Shown here in pieces: positions 1-7,676 of a DNA stretch of 14,675 nucleotides. Below the pieces are notes generated by a model. That model ran no database searches. It was given only the letters and a program-made list of their open reading frames with translations, and was not told the origin of the DNA. Source of the DNA: Chloroflexota bacterium. Lineage in GTDB: Bacteria > Chloroflexota > UBA6077. The position numbers were made by a program, and so were the translations under genes. The stretch's first letter is position 1, and each line of letters opens with the position of its first letter. The stretch is taken from the NCBI GenBank assembly GCA_021788565.1, contig JAJYKO010000039.1, forward strand, positions 1-14,675, in the 5' to 3' direction.

Positions 1-1
1 C

Positions 2-388
2 CTGGTGTTCGGCCCCCCTGATGAGATACCCGCCGAGCACAAGCATCGTCTGGCTTACCGCCACACCAAGGAGATGACCCTGTGCCGCGTGACGGCCGAG
101 GAGATGGTCGAGGTGGCCTCGGTGATGGCCGAGAGGCTAAACCGCGCGGCTGGCCCATCCGCGGTGGTGGTGCCGCTTCAGGGCTTCTCTTTCCCCAGCA
201 GAGAGGGCTATCCCCTTTACGACCCGGAGTCAGACATGACATTTGCGCGAACTATGAAAGAGCAGCTGAGCGAGCGGGTCAAGTACGTGGAGGTGGACTG
301 CCACATCAACGACCCTCCCTATGCCGAGACGGCAGTTGCGGTACTGGAGGAGCTAATCGCATCTAACGAAGTGATGAGGGAGGAGTAA
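2..388 (+). CDS. Tm-1-like / UPF0261 protein, C-terminal part (start outside window)
   Basis: The frame is open from the window edge and ends TAA. The 128 visible residues match the C-terminal third of the intact UPF0261 protein encoded at 7677-8897: shared pieces include an HT-KEMT/HTHVRTTPEEM-like segment, VPLQGFS (LIPLRGFS in the other copy), a REG-PLYD/REGDVLYD segment and a final EVD-HIN-P motif. The family is named after the tomato Tm-1 virus-resistance protein, whose N-terminal half is homologous. The bacterial proteins bind nucleotide in some structural models but have no settled function. It is the first visible gene of the plus-strand catabolic operon, 66 bp before the kinase. It is diverged from the other two copies here, so this is not a recent duplication. 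The stop codon lies inside a heptamer-rich repeat, so the last residues (around EVMREE) may be repeat-derived. Confidence 0.85.
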   Translation: MVFGPPDEIPAEHKHRLAYRHTKEMTLCRVTAEEMVEVASVMAERLNRAAGPSAVVVPLQGFSFPSREGYPLYDPESDMTFARTMKEQLSERVKYVEVDCHINDPPYAETAVAVLEELIASNEVMREE

Positions 389-438
389 TGAGTGATGAGG
401 CTTCGACCCCACTCATAACTCATCACGCATCACTCGTC
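371..438. repeat. Degenerate 7-bp repeats in inverted arrangement
   Basis: Left of the gap the sequence is built from GTGATGA-type heptamers (371-377, 385-391 as GTAATGA, 392-398). On the right are ACTCATA, ACTCATC, ACGCATC and ACTCGTC in tandem (411-438). The two sets are reverse complements of one another, so the RNA could form an imperfect hairpin over the end of the UPF0261 gene and the leader of the kinase. It looks like a small REP-like intergenic repeat, or possibly a transcript-processing or stabilising hairpin. Confidence 0.55.
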
Positions 439-454
439 ATTGGAGATAGGCAGG

Positions 455-1447
455 ATGGACAAGAAGTACGACGTAGTCTGCTGGGGGGATGCGGCTCTCC
501 GGCTGACCCCGCCCAACTTCGAGCGGCTGGAGCAGGCCACCATGCTCGAGATGAGCGTGGGGGGGAGCGAGCTCTCCTGCTCGGTGGGGCTGGCGAGGCT
601 GGGGCTGAGGAGCGTCTGGTTCGGCAAACTGCCCGATAACGCTCTGGGCAGGAAGGTCGTCACCCTCACGAGGGCCCACGGCGTGGACATGAGCCACGTC
701 TCGTGGGTCCCGAACAGCCGGCTGGGCATCTACTACGTGGAGATGGGGGCCAGCCCTCGTCCCAGCGAGACGGTCTACGACCGGCAGCACTGCGCTACCA
801 CCACCATGCGGCCTTCGGACTGGGATCTGGAGGCCCTCCTCTCCAGCACGCGGGTCCTGCACTCCAGTGGTATTACTCCTGCCCTTGGACCCAACCCTCG
901 GGAGACCATGGAGGTAGCCTTGAAGCTGTCGAAGGAACTGGGCACGATCAACAGCTTCGACTTCAACTTCCGCTTTCGCCTCTGGAGTGCCGAGGAGGCC
1001 CGGGCATACCTTTCCAGGGTCTTTCCCCTCCTGGATATCCTGATCACCACCAGCGATGACCTGGAGTTGGTCTTTGGACTCAAGGGAACCCCTGAGGAGA
1101 ACGCGGCCTGGATTAAGAAGGAGTTTGGGATCGGGATTGTGGCCGTGACGATCAGGGAGGCTCCGACGGTGCTGCGCGGCACTTGGCGAAGTATCGCCCT
1201 GGCAGACCGGCTGTACAAGGGACGGGTGACTGAGTTGGAGTTGATCGACCGGGTGGGCTCCGGGGATGCCCATGCGGCCGGCTTCCTGTACGGCTATCTC
1301 GTGGAGAACGATCTCCAGCGAGCCGTCGATATAGGAGATGCCATGAGCGTCCTGAAGCACTCCATCCCCAAGGACTTCGCCTATTTCACCAAGGAGGAGG
1401 TGCTTCGCTTCGCCTCCTCCACTGGTGGGACCAAGATACTGAGGTAA
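455..1447 (+). CDS. PfkB-family sugar kinase, probable 2-keto-3-deoxygluconate kinase type
   Basis: A 330-residue cytoplasmic kinase of ribokinase/PfkB fold, the usual length for the family. The N-terminal substrate-binding signature is seen as VGGSELSCSVGLARLG (35-50). The C-terminal PfkB signature is DRVGSGDAHAAGFLYG (265-280), with catalytic base Asp271. The DRVGxGD form is typical of 2-dehydro-3-deoxygluconokinases, where GAGD is commoner than the GSGD seen here. The predicted reaction is ATP-dependent phosphorylation of 2-keto-3-deoxy-gluconate or a close analogue, feeding an aldolase outside the window. I chose ATG 455 because GGAG lies about 9 bases upstream; an in-frame TTG at 440 has no such support. 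The Ldh2-family gene follows after 5 bp, implying cotranscription. KDG specificity is inferred; another keto-sugar is possible. Confidence 0.85.
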   Translation: MDKKYDVVCWGDAALRLTPPNFERLEQATMLEMSVGGSELSCSVGLARLGLRSVWFGKLPDNALGRKVVTLTRAHGVDMSHVSWVPNSRLGIYYVEMGASPRPSETVYDRQHCATTTMRPSDWDLEALLSSTRVLHSSGITPALGPNPRETMEVALKLSKELGTINSFDFNFRFRLWSAEEARAYLSRVFPLLDILITTSDDLELVFGLKGTPEENAAWIKKEFGIGIVAVTIREAPTVLRGTWRSIALADRLYKGRVTELELIDRVGSGDAHAAGFLYGYLVENDLQRAVDIGDAMSVLKHSIPKDFAYFTKEEVLRFASSTGGTKILR

Positions 1448-1452
1448 TAACT

Positions 1453-2508
1453 GTGGCTGAGGGCACCTACTGCGTTCGTCCAGATATCCTCCGGGTGTTC
1501 GTCGCCGAAGTCTTCCGGGCAGGCGGATTGAACGGCGAAAACGCGGACTTCTGTGCCAATGCGATGGTCGATACGAACCTATGGGGCGTCGACTCCCATG
1601 GCGTCCTCCGGCTCCGCATCTACGCAACGCGCCTCCGATCGGGCGCGCTCAACCCACGTCCCGAGATCAAGACGATCAAAGGCTCCCTCGGTTTCGAGGT
1701 GCTGAACGGAGACGATGGCCCAGGATTCGTCGTTGGGCGAGCAGCGATGCTTCGTGTCGTCGAACTGGCAGAGGCCTACAACGTGGGGGCCGTAGGCGCG
1801 GTGCGGAGCAACCATTTCGGAGCCGCGGCTATCTACGCTCGCATCGCGGCCGAGCGCGGTATGGTTGGCATAGCGATGACCAACGTGATGCCGAACATGT
1901 TGGCCCCGGATGGGAAGAAGCCGATCACCGGAAACAACCCCGTCGCCGTCGCCATTCCGACCTACGGGGACTTCCCATTCGTGCTGGATATGTCGCTCTC
2001 GGCGGTCGCGGGCGGCAAGCTCTTGCTCGCCGCCAAGAAGGGCGAGAAGATCCCGCTGGACTGGGCGACCGACCGAGAAGGCAGGCCGACCGACGATCCA
2101 GATAAGGGGTTCAAGGGCTTCCTCCTTCCCGTGGGCAGATTCAAGGGGCTGGGCCTCTCGTACGTAGTCGACATCCTCTGTGGAGTCGTCCTGGGGGGCG
2201 CCTTCGGCGACCAACTGAAGAGCATGTACGCTCACGCCGATGAGCCGAGCCTCACAGGACACATGATGATAGCCATCAATCTCGAGTCCATCATAGGTGA
2301 GGACGAGCTTCGGGAGCGGATGGCCGCGTTCTGCACTCGCGTCAAGTCGTCCGCTACCTGGGACGAAAAGGCCGAGATGCTCATACCCGGGGAGATCGAG
2401 TACCGTACGGCCCGCGCCCGTACGGAGAGTGGTATCCCCATTCCAGTCGCCTTGTACGCCGAGTTGATTCAGCTAGGCAGCGAAATGGGCGTAAAGAGCT
2501 CCCTGTGA
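1453..2508 (+). CDS. Ldh2-family malate/L-lactate-type (2-hydroxyacid) dehydrogenase
   Basis: A 351-residue soluble oxidoreductase of the Ldh2/YlbC family (PF02615), which has a non-Rossmann NAD(P) fold. Characterised members reduce or oxidise 2-keto/2-hydroxy acids: 2,3-diketo-L-gulonate, ureidoglycolate, sulfolactate, malate. Visible family hallmarks are DSHG (47-50) followed by VLRLRIY, SNHFGAA (119-125) with the putative catalytic His121, GNNPVAVAIP, and the K-FKG/GRFKGLGLSY region that contacts the cofactor. Length is normal. Translation starts at GTG 1453, five bases after the kinase stop, so coupling is likely. In a sugar-acid operon it most plausibly interconverts a keto-acid and a hydroxy-acid intermediate. 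The substrate cannot be read from sequence. Confidence 0.88.
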   Translation: MAEGTYCVRPDILRVFVAEVFRAGGLNGENADFCANAMVDTNLWGVDSHGVLRLRIYATRLRSGALNPRPEIKTIKGSLGFEVLNGDDGPGFVVGRAAMLRVVELAEAYNVGAVGAVRSNHFGAAAIYARIAAERGMVGIAMTNVMPNMLAPDGKKPITGNNPVAVAIPTYGDFPFVLDMSLSAVAGGKLLLAAKKGEKIPLDWATDREGRPTDDPDKGFKGFLLPVGRFKGLGLSYVVDILCGVVLGGAFGDQLKSMYAHADEPSLTGHMMIAINLESIIGEDELRERMAAFCTRVKSSATWDEKAEMLIPGEIEYRTARARTESGIPIPVALYAELIQLGSEMGVKSSL

Positions 2509-2567
2509 GTGTAGGCGACAGAACCTCGAGACCCGAAACTTCTGGAATCTGGATAAGGAGAACAGCT

Positions 2568-3380
2568 GTGAAAGAGCGAGAACTGCTGTGGTGGCAGGAA
2601 CTGCCGGTGAACGAGGTCGTTCGCTGGGCGAAGGAAGAGTGCGATATCGCCCTTCTGCCCATCGGGGCAATCGAGCAGCACGGTCCTCATAGCCCATGTG
2701 GCGTGGACGCCTACAACGCTATCGGCATGGCTGAGTTGATCGCGCGCCGGACTGGAGTCATGCTGCTGCCCTGTCCGATGTATGGCTCCCACCCTTACCA
2801 CCACTGGCACATGCCCGGCACGATACCGCTGAGCTATGACACCCACATCGCGATGATCACGGATATCGTTCGCGGCGCGGCTGTCGCCGGATACAACAAG
2901 TTCGTCATCCTCTCGGCTCACGGGCAGGTTTCTACAACCCTGGTGGCAGTCCACAAACTCGGGCTTGAGGGTTACTTCACACTTTCGCTGCACTGGTACG
3001 ACTTCGTGCGCGACAACAAGCAGACCCTGGACGACTACATGTGGCATGCCGACGAGGCCGAGACCTCCGTCGGTCTCTACCTCTATCCCAAGTACATAGA
3101 CATGAGTAAGGCGGAGAAGGGTGGCGGCAGCCCGCTGGTGGACAAGAAGTTCGTGATCGCCCCCGGGCAGGTGCCGGGAGCCGGCATGATGTATCACTTC
3201 GAGGGCACCTTCGCGCGACCCGAGTACAAGGAACTGGAGAACGGAGTCATCGGCGACCCGACGAAGGCAACCCGAGAGAAGGGTGAGAAGCTCGTGACCG
3301 TGCTGGTGGACAACGTCTCTGCGCTTATCGAGGACATCAGGTATCGATGGCCCCTCGGTGTGAAGCCGCCGGTTAAGTAA
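2568..3380 (+). CDS. Creatininase-family metal-dependent hydrolase
   Basis: A 270-residue protein of the creatininase/creatinine amidohydrolase superfamily (PF02633). The metal-binding signature IGAIEQHGPHSPCGVD (32-47) supplies Glu36, His38 and Asp47. SAHGQ at 116-120 occupies the place of the canonical NGHGGN with His118, and HADEAETS (160-167) matches the usual HAGEIETS with its acidic ligands. Members cleave cyclic amides or C-C/C-N bonds, including creatinine, formamide intermediates, mycofactocin precursor peptide and, for Thermotoga IolN, a diketo-inositol. I chose GTG 2568 because AAGGAG sits 7 bases upstream; an in-frame GTG at 2505 overlapping the previous stop would add 21 residues that do not look like the family. 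In this operon a carbocyclic ring-opening or lactone/lactam hydrolysis is the best guess, rather than creatinine degradation. Confidence 0.87.
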   Translation: MKERELLWWQELPVNEVVRWAKEECDIALLPIGAIEQHGPHSPCGVDAYNAIGMAELIARRTGVMLLPCPMYGSHPYHHWHMPGTIPLSYDTHIAMITDIVRGAAVAGYNKFVILSAHGQVSTTLVAVHKLGLEGYFTLSLHWYDFVRDNKQTLDDYMWHADEAETSVGLYLYPKYIDMSKAEKGGGSPLVDKKFVIAPGQVPGAGMMYHFEGTFARPEYKELENGVIGDPTKATREKGEKLVTVLVDNVSALIEDIRYRWPLGVKPPVK

Positions 3381-3425
3381 CGGCCAGCACACGAGTAGCT
3401 CGAAGAACAACTTAGGAAGACCGTG

Positions 3426-4202
3426 ATGAAGCTAAAGGATAAGGTCGCCATCGTCACAGGTGCCTCGAAAGGTATCGGCCTAGCCTGCGCCCAGGAGATG
3501 TCGAAGGAGGGCGCGAAGGTAGTTCTCGCCGCCCGCGGTGAGGAACTCGGCGAGAGGGTGGCGCGCGAGATAGTCGAGACCGGCGGAGATGCCGTCTTCG
3601 TGAAGTGCGATGTCAGCAAGAAGTCCGATATCGATCACCTCGTGGACGTGACCGTCGAGCAATTTGGCGGTATCGACGTTGTAGTTAATAACGCCGGCGT
3701 AAACCACTCCGCAAACTTCTTCGACACTACCGAGGAAGACTGGGACCGCGTGATGAGTGTTGACCTGAAAGGAACCTTCCTGCTAAGTCAGGCTGCCGCC
3801 CGAGTCATGGTCAGGCAGAGAAGGCGCGGGTCGATAGTTAACCTGTCCTCCGTGATGGCAGTACTTGCCCTGGCCGATCAGGTGCCCTACTGCGCGGCGA
3901 AGGGGGGAGTCAGCCAGCTCACGAAGGCCATGGCCCTCGCCCTTGCAGACAAAGGAATCCGCGTCAACGCGATAGGTCCGGGTCCGGTCATGACCGAGTT
4001 GATGAAGCGAGTGGTCCACAACGAAGAGAAGCACAGTGGGCTGATGGATCGGCTGCCCATCGGGTACATAGCATCGTGTGCGGAGATCGCACGGGTGGCC
4101 GTGTTCCTGGCAAGCGACGACTCCAGCTACATCATTGGCCAGACAATCTATCCGGACGGCGGTCGGATGATCCAGGGCTTCCCACGCCGGATGGAAAGGT
4201 AG
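3426..4202 (+). CDS. Short-chain dehydrogenase/reductase (SDR, classical)
   Basis: A 258-residue classical SDR. The cofactor motif TGASKGIG is at 11-18, the structural NNAG at 88-91, and the catalytic Ser-Tyr-Lys set at Ser141/142 (LSSVMAV), Tyr155 and Lys159 (YCAAK). The C-terminal IRVNAIGPGPVMTE and YIIGQTIYPDGG segments are standard. Arg37-38 after the second strand (AARGEE) hints at NADP(H), but this is weak. The fold covers gluconate 5-dehydrogenase, glucose 1-dehydrogenase and inositol dehydrogenase-like activities, so it probably oxidises or reduces a sugar hydroxyl in this pathway. I chose ATG 3426 over GTG 3423 because AGGAAG lies 6 bases before the ATG. It sits 45 bp after the creatininase and 10 bp before the isomerase-like gene. 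Confidence 0.9.
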   Translation: MKLKDKVAIVTGASKGIGLACAQEMSKEGAKVVLAARGEELGERVAREIVETGGDAVFVKCDVSKKSDIDHLVDVTVEQFGGIDVVVNNAGVNHSANFFDTTEEDWDRVMSVDLKGTFLLSQAAARVMVRQRRRGSIVNLSSVMAVLALADQVPYCAAKGGVSQLTKAMALALADKGIRVNAIGPGPVMTELMKRVVHNEEKHSGLMDRLPIGYIASCAEIARVAVFLASDDSSYIIGQTIYPDGGRMIQGFPRRMER

Positions 4203-4212
4203 GTAGCGGAGT

Positions 4213-5634
4213 ATGAATAGCCCTAGGGTTGGCCTGATCACCTTCGGGGACGAACGTCCTCACGAATGGGAGAAGGTGTTCAAGAACCTGACGGTTCCCC
4301 GCCACGACGCGGCGATCGCGTACTTTAATACTCTTCCCGTGCAACTATTCGCGGCCAGTGGTGTTGTCCGCACCAAGCAAGAGATCGATGCCCAGGTGGA
4401 CGAACTGAAGGCGGCAAAGGTCGAGGTGCTGGTGGCGCACGTGCCTTGCTGGACCGGACCTAACCTCGTGGTGCGGGGCATCCAGGGGATGGATCTACCG
4501 ACCGTAGTGCTATCCAACAAGAGTCCGGCCACCCACGGTTCCGTGGGAATGCTCGGCGCTTCGGGCGCGCTCGCCCAAATAGGATTCCCTCATGTCAGGA
4601 TCAGGGAGGACTTCGAGAGCACGGCGTTGGCAGAGAGGATCGTCCCGTTCTTTCGAGCGGCTTCGGCCGTAAGACGGTTGCGCGGTGAGGTTTTCGGCCT
4701 GTTTGGGGGACGCTCGCTAGGCATCGACACCGGCAGCATAGATCCCATGCAGTGGCGCCAGCTCTTCGGCATCGACGTGGAGCACATCGATCAACTGGAA
4801 ATCATCCGCCGGGCGGACCAGATGCCGGCTGACCCGGTGGAGAAGACCGTCGGCTGGCTGGCGGAGAACGTGGGTACCATTGCGTACGATAGCAAGGTGC
4901 TGACTCCAGAAAAGCTGTCATACCAGGTGCGCTGCTACCTGGCCACGCAGCAGGTCGTGGATGAGATGGGTTTGGACTTCATCGCTGTGAAGTGCATGCC
5001 AGACCTTGCCAACGACTATGTCCCCCAGTGCATAGCGGCGGCGCTCATGCCGGGACCTTACGATGCCTTTGGCAAGAAGGAGCCCTTTGCCTATGGCTGC
5101 GAAGCGGATTGCGACGGTGCTCTCACCATGGAGGTGCTCAAGCACATCTCGGGCGGGATGCCGGTCTTGTTCGGCGACTTCAGTTACCTGAACGCCGAAA
5201 CGAGCACGATCTACATTCCCAACTGCGGCGCCATCTGCACCTGGTTCGCTGGCCGCTCCGATGATCCGAGGGAGAACCTCCGGCAGGTCGAGTTACGACC
5301 GGGGATTCGCAGGGGAGGGGGTGCGATAACCTATTTCAAGGCTGCCCCCGGACCACTCACCCTATCCCGCCTCTATCGAAAGAGCGGTCACTATCATATG
5401 GCTATCATCCCGGCCGAGGCGGTAGAACCGTCTCGGGAGGAGTACGAGGCCTTCGTTCAGGCTCGCGGCAGACATCAACTGCCAACGGTCTTCGCTCGGG
5501 TCTCGCTAGATTTCGAGCAATTGATCGACGAGTACGGCTCCAATCACGTTTCGGCAGTCGCCGGCAACTACGTCGAGGAGTTGCGTCGCTTCTGCGATCT
5601 GCTCGGCATCAAACCAGTAGTCATGGGTGTCTAG
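4213..5634 (+). CDS. L-fucose/L-arabinose isomerase family protein
   Basis: A 473-residue protein of the FucI/AraA superfamily. These manganese-dependent cytoplasmic enzymes interconvert aldoses and ketoses. The metal-site pattern is visible: EADCDGALTM with Glu297, LFGDFSYLN with Asp322, and SNHVSAVAGNYVEEL with His445, matching the Glu-Asp-His set of Escherichia coli FucI. The N-terminal part (VGLITFGDERPHEWE, then PCWTGPNLV) is the divergent Rossmann-like region of the 'L-fucose isomerase family' proteins, which are shorter than true FucI (~590 residues). A true L-fucose or L-arabinose substrate is therefore not implied. The start is ATG 4213; no well-spaced ribosome site is seen (GGAG abuts the ATG), consistent with coupling to the SDR gene ending 10 bp upstream. 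It likely supplies the isomerisation step of the pathway. Confidence 0.83.
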   Translation: MNSPRVGLITFGDERPHEWEKVFKNLTVPRHDAAIAYFNTLPVQLFAASGVVRTKQEIDAQVDELKAAKVEVLVAHVPCWTGPNLVVRGIQGMDLPTVVLSNKSPATHGSVGMLGASGALAQIGFPHVRIREDFESTALAERIVPFFRAASAVRRLRGEVFGLFGGRSLGIDTGSIDPMQWRQLFGIDVEHIDQLEIIRRADQMPADPVEKTVGWLAENVGTIAYDSKVLTPEKLSYQVRCYLATQQVVDEMGLDFIAVKCMPDLANDYVPQCIAAALMPGPYDAFGKKEPFAYGCEADCDGALTMEVLKHISGGMPVLFGDFSYLNAETSTIYIPNCGAICTWFAGRSDDPRENLRQVELRPGIRRGGGAITYFKAAPGPLTLSRLYRKSGHYHMAIIPAEAVEPSREEYEAFVQARGRHQLPTVFARVSLDFEQLIDEYGSNHVSAVAGNYVEELRRFCDLLGIKPVVMGV

Positions 5635-5690
5635 CCCGCTGTGGCTGGCCTCCTCTCCACGAACTTCCACCGAAGGAGGTATACCCGCAA

Positions 5691-6827
5691 GTGAGTACGA
5701 CTGATCTACCCGTTGAAGGGAGAAGAAGAACGAAAGCAAGAGGGTTTGATATGGCGACCGAGATACCGGATACGATGCGCGCAGCAGTTTTGTTTGGCCC
5801 CAACGACGTGAGGGTTGTGGACAGGCCGGTCCCACGGCCGGGCCCCGAAGAAGTGCTGGTGAAGGTGGCGGCCTGCGCCATCTGCGGCAGCGACCCCCTG
5901 ATGATCGCTCATCCTCTTCGCGGGCAGCCGCCCTTCGGGGAGTTCATCCCCGGCCACGAATGGGCCGGCACCGTAGTCGCAGTGGGAGAAACAGTGGACG
6001 AGTTCCAGGTAGGCGACCGCGTTGCCGCGCAGGCTCACCGAGGGTGTATGCGGTGCGAGAACTGCATCCGCGGCGACTACACCACCTGCCTGAACTGGGG
6101 CAACGCCGCCAAAGGGCACCGAGCACCCGGAATGACGTCGCCCGGGGGGTACGCAGGCTACACCGTCCACCACCACGCCTCCGTCTTCAGGATACCCGAC
6201 TCCACTACCCTGGAGGAGGCGACCATGGTCACCACCTCCGGCACGCCCCTCTACGCCCTCGACGTGGCCGGCGGCTTCATCGCTGGGGACAGCGTCGCCG
6301 TGGTAGGCCCTGGACCCATCGGACTGACCATGGTCGCCGTGTGTAAGGCCCTCTGCGCCAAGCCGGTGATCCTGGTTGGCGCCAATGAGGCCCGGATGAA
6401 GCTCGGGAAGGAGTTTGGTGCCGACCATCTCGTGTGGTCGAGAGGCGGCGAGGAGGCGATCAATCAGGTGAAAGAGCTAACCGGTGGGCTGGGGGTGGAC
6501 CTGGCCGTCGACTGCGCGGGGGCTGCCAGCACGGCCGACGACGTCATCAAGATGGCCAAGCCCGGGGCGAAGGCTGTACTGCTCCCCTTCTACCACGAGC
6601 CGATTACGGCGGATCTGGGGCTGGCGGTCCGCAACGGCGTCACGCTGTTTACAACGAGGGGGGAGGGCCGTTCCGCCTGCCGCCGCGGATTGTCCATGAT
6701 GGAGCAGGGAAGGCTGCAGCTGGGAAGGATGATTACCCACGAGTTCCCGCTGGAGGAGATCAACGAAGCGTTCGCCACCTTCGTGGGCCGCAAGGAGAAC
6801 GCCATCAAGGTGCTGGTGAAGCCGTAG
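5691..6827 (+). CDS. Zinc-dependent medium-chain (alcohol/polyol) dehydrogenase
   Basis: A 378-residue MDR-family NAD(P)-dependent dehydrogenase. Catalytic zinc ligands are Cys65 (CAICGSD) and His89-Glu90 (PGHEWAG). The structural zinc lobe is complete with Cys119, Cys122, Cys125 and Cys133 (CMRCENC...C). The Rossmann motif is VVGPGPIGL (204-212). Relatives include sorbitol, threonine and keto-inositol (IolM) dehydrogenases. GTG 5691 follows a strong AAGGAGG (5673-5679) at 11 bases. However, the first 20 residues (rich in Arg/Lys) are unlike the family, and ATG 5751, with GAGGG upstream, gives a more typical 358-residue protein; either is possible. It lies 56 bp after the isomerase-like gene and 20 bp before the first cupin. 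The likely role is oxidation of a ring or secondary hydroxyl. Confidence 0.9.
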   Translation: MSTTDLPVEGRRRTKARGFDMATEIPDTMRAAVLFGPNDVRVVDRPVPRPGPEEVLVKVAACAICGSDPLMIAHPLRGQPPFGEFIPGHEWAGTVVAVGETVDEFQVGDRVAAQAHRGCMRCENCIRGDYTTCLNWGNAAKGHRAPGMTSPGGYAGYTVHHHASVFRIPDSTTLEEATMVTTSGTPLYALDVAGGFIAGDSVAVVGPGPIGLTMVAVCKALCAKPVILVGANEARMKLGKEFGADHLVWSRGGEEAINQVKELTGGLGVDLAVDCAGAASTADDVIKMAKPGAKAVLLPFYHEPITADLGLAVRNGVTLFTTRGEGRSACRRGLSMMEQGRLQLGRMITHEFPLEEINEAFATFVGRKENAIKVLVKP

Positions 6828-6847
6828 CATGCGTGGGAGATCGCAAC

Positions 6848-7273
6848 GTGAAACCTAAGTCCGCCAAGTACTGGACGAGTATCGAGGACGTGCCCGTGGA
6901 TACGAGCCTAAAGCCAGAAGATGGGTGGAAGCTCGTGAACCGCTGGCTGATAGATGAGAACAGGCTGGGCTCGCAGTTCGGGACGGTAGGCTACTCGCAC
7001 TTCGAGCCCGGCATCGGGCGGCACGAGCTCCACATTCATGAGCACGCCGAGGTGGTTTCCTATTACCTCAGGGGACACGCGCAGATGATAGTGGGCGACG
7101 AGCAGTTTGAGGTCGGTGCCGGGGACATAACTTTCGTGCCAAAGGGAGTTCCCCATGCTGTGGTCAACCTGAGCGACACGGAGCCCCTGGAGTTGCTCTT
7201 CATCTACATGGGAGCTTCATCAGAGGCGAAGACGGGCTACAAGCTCGTCATGGAGGCAGAGTCCCCGGCGTAG
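6848..7273 (+). CDS. Cupin-domain protein (small, single domain)
   Basis: A 141-residue single-domain cupin. Motif 1 reads HELHIHEHAEV (59-69), giving metal ligands His62, His64 and Glu68. Motif 2 reads VPKGVPHAVVN (97-107) with His103. GTG 6848 is preferred: GGGAGA stands 7 bases upstream, and an in-frame GTG at 6833 lacks spacing support. Small cupins in sugar operons act as sugar isomerases or epimerases, lyases, or sensory proteins; the sequence does not choose among these. It is 20 bp after the zinc dehydrogenase and so in the operon. Its N-terminus (SAKYWTSIEDVPVDTS) and TFVPKGVPH region recall dimeric cupins associated with carbohydrate catabolism. Confidence 0.8.
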   Translation: MKPKSAKYWTSIEDVPVDTSLKPEDGWKLVNRWLIDENRLGSQFGTVGYSHFEPGIGRHELHIHEHAEVVSYYLRGHAQMIVGDEQFEVGAGDITFVPKGVPHAVVNLSDTEPLELLFIYMGASSEAKTGYKLVMEAESPA

Positions 7274-7305
7274 CCGAGAACCGATAGCGACTAAGGAGTT
7301 GGGCA

Positions 7306-7644
7306 GTGAGCTTCCATAATTCAGCAGACTTGACGCCAGCCGCGCCTCGGGCCGGCGCCGAGCGTCGCCTGGCATACGAGAGCGGAGTCCTCTTTCTGAG
7401 CATCGTGTTCGAGGCCGGGTTCGAGATGGCTCCGCACAGCCATTCCTGGCCGGCCCTTTACTACATCACCCACGGGACCGGCCGAGCGACGGTCGGAAAG
7501 GAGCAGAAGGACCTGCAGCCCGGCGTACTGGCAATGATTCCCGCTGGCGCTGTGCACGGGATCAAGGCGACCACACGTCTAAGCCTCATCGAGGTTCAGA
7601 CCGACTGCCCGCAACAATTCGTCGACGGACTGCTCGGCCGGTAA
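7306..7644 (+). CDS. Second small cupin-domain protein
   Basis: A 112-residue cupin barrel, diverged from the gene before it. Metal-binding residues are His44 and His46 (MAPHSHSWPAL) and His84 (IPAGAVHGI); the usual motif-1 glutamate position is occupied differently (PALYYITHG). GTG 7306 has a good AAGGAGTT 8 bases upstream. It is the last gene of the plus-strand operon, 32 bp after the first cupin, and ends 32 bp before the convergent UPF0261 gene's stop. Function is unknown: a ligand-sensing or mutarotase/epimerase-like helper is possible. No convincing terminator sits between the convergent genes. Confidence 0.75.
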   Translation: MSFHNSADLTPAAPRAGAERRLAYESGVLFLSIVFEAGFEMAPHSHSWPALYYITHGTGRATVGKEQKDLQPGVLAMIPAGAVHGIKATTRLSLIEVQTDCPQQFVDGLLGR

Positions 7645-7676
7645 TGGACTGCCGGTGCGCTCAGTCTAAGCCCGCT

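Noticed and set aside
437..1627. Long 396-codon minus-strand open frame opposite the kinase and Ldh2 genes
   Set aside because: Its product is full of Arg, Gly and Pro with no motifs and spans two well-supported genes on the other strand; it is a by-product of high GC.
7646..7667. Possible terminator between the convergent second cupin and UPF0261
   Set aside because: Only a 5-bp stem (GACTG/CAGTC) with a 10-base loop and no U-tract; too weak to call.
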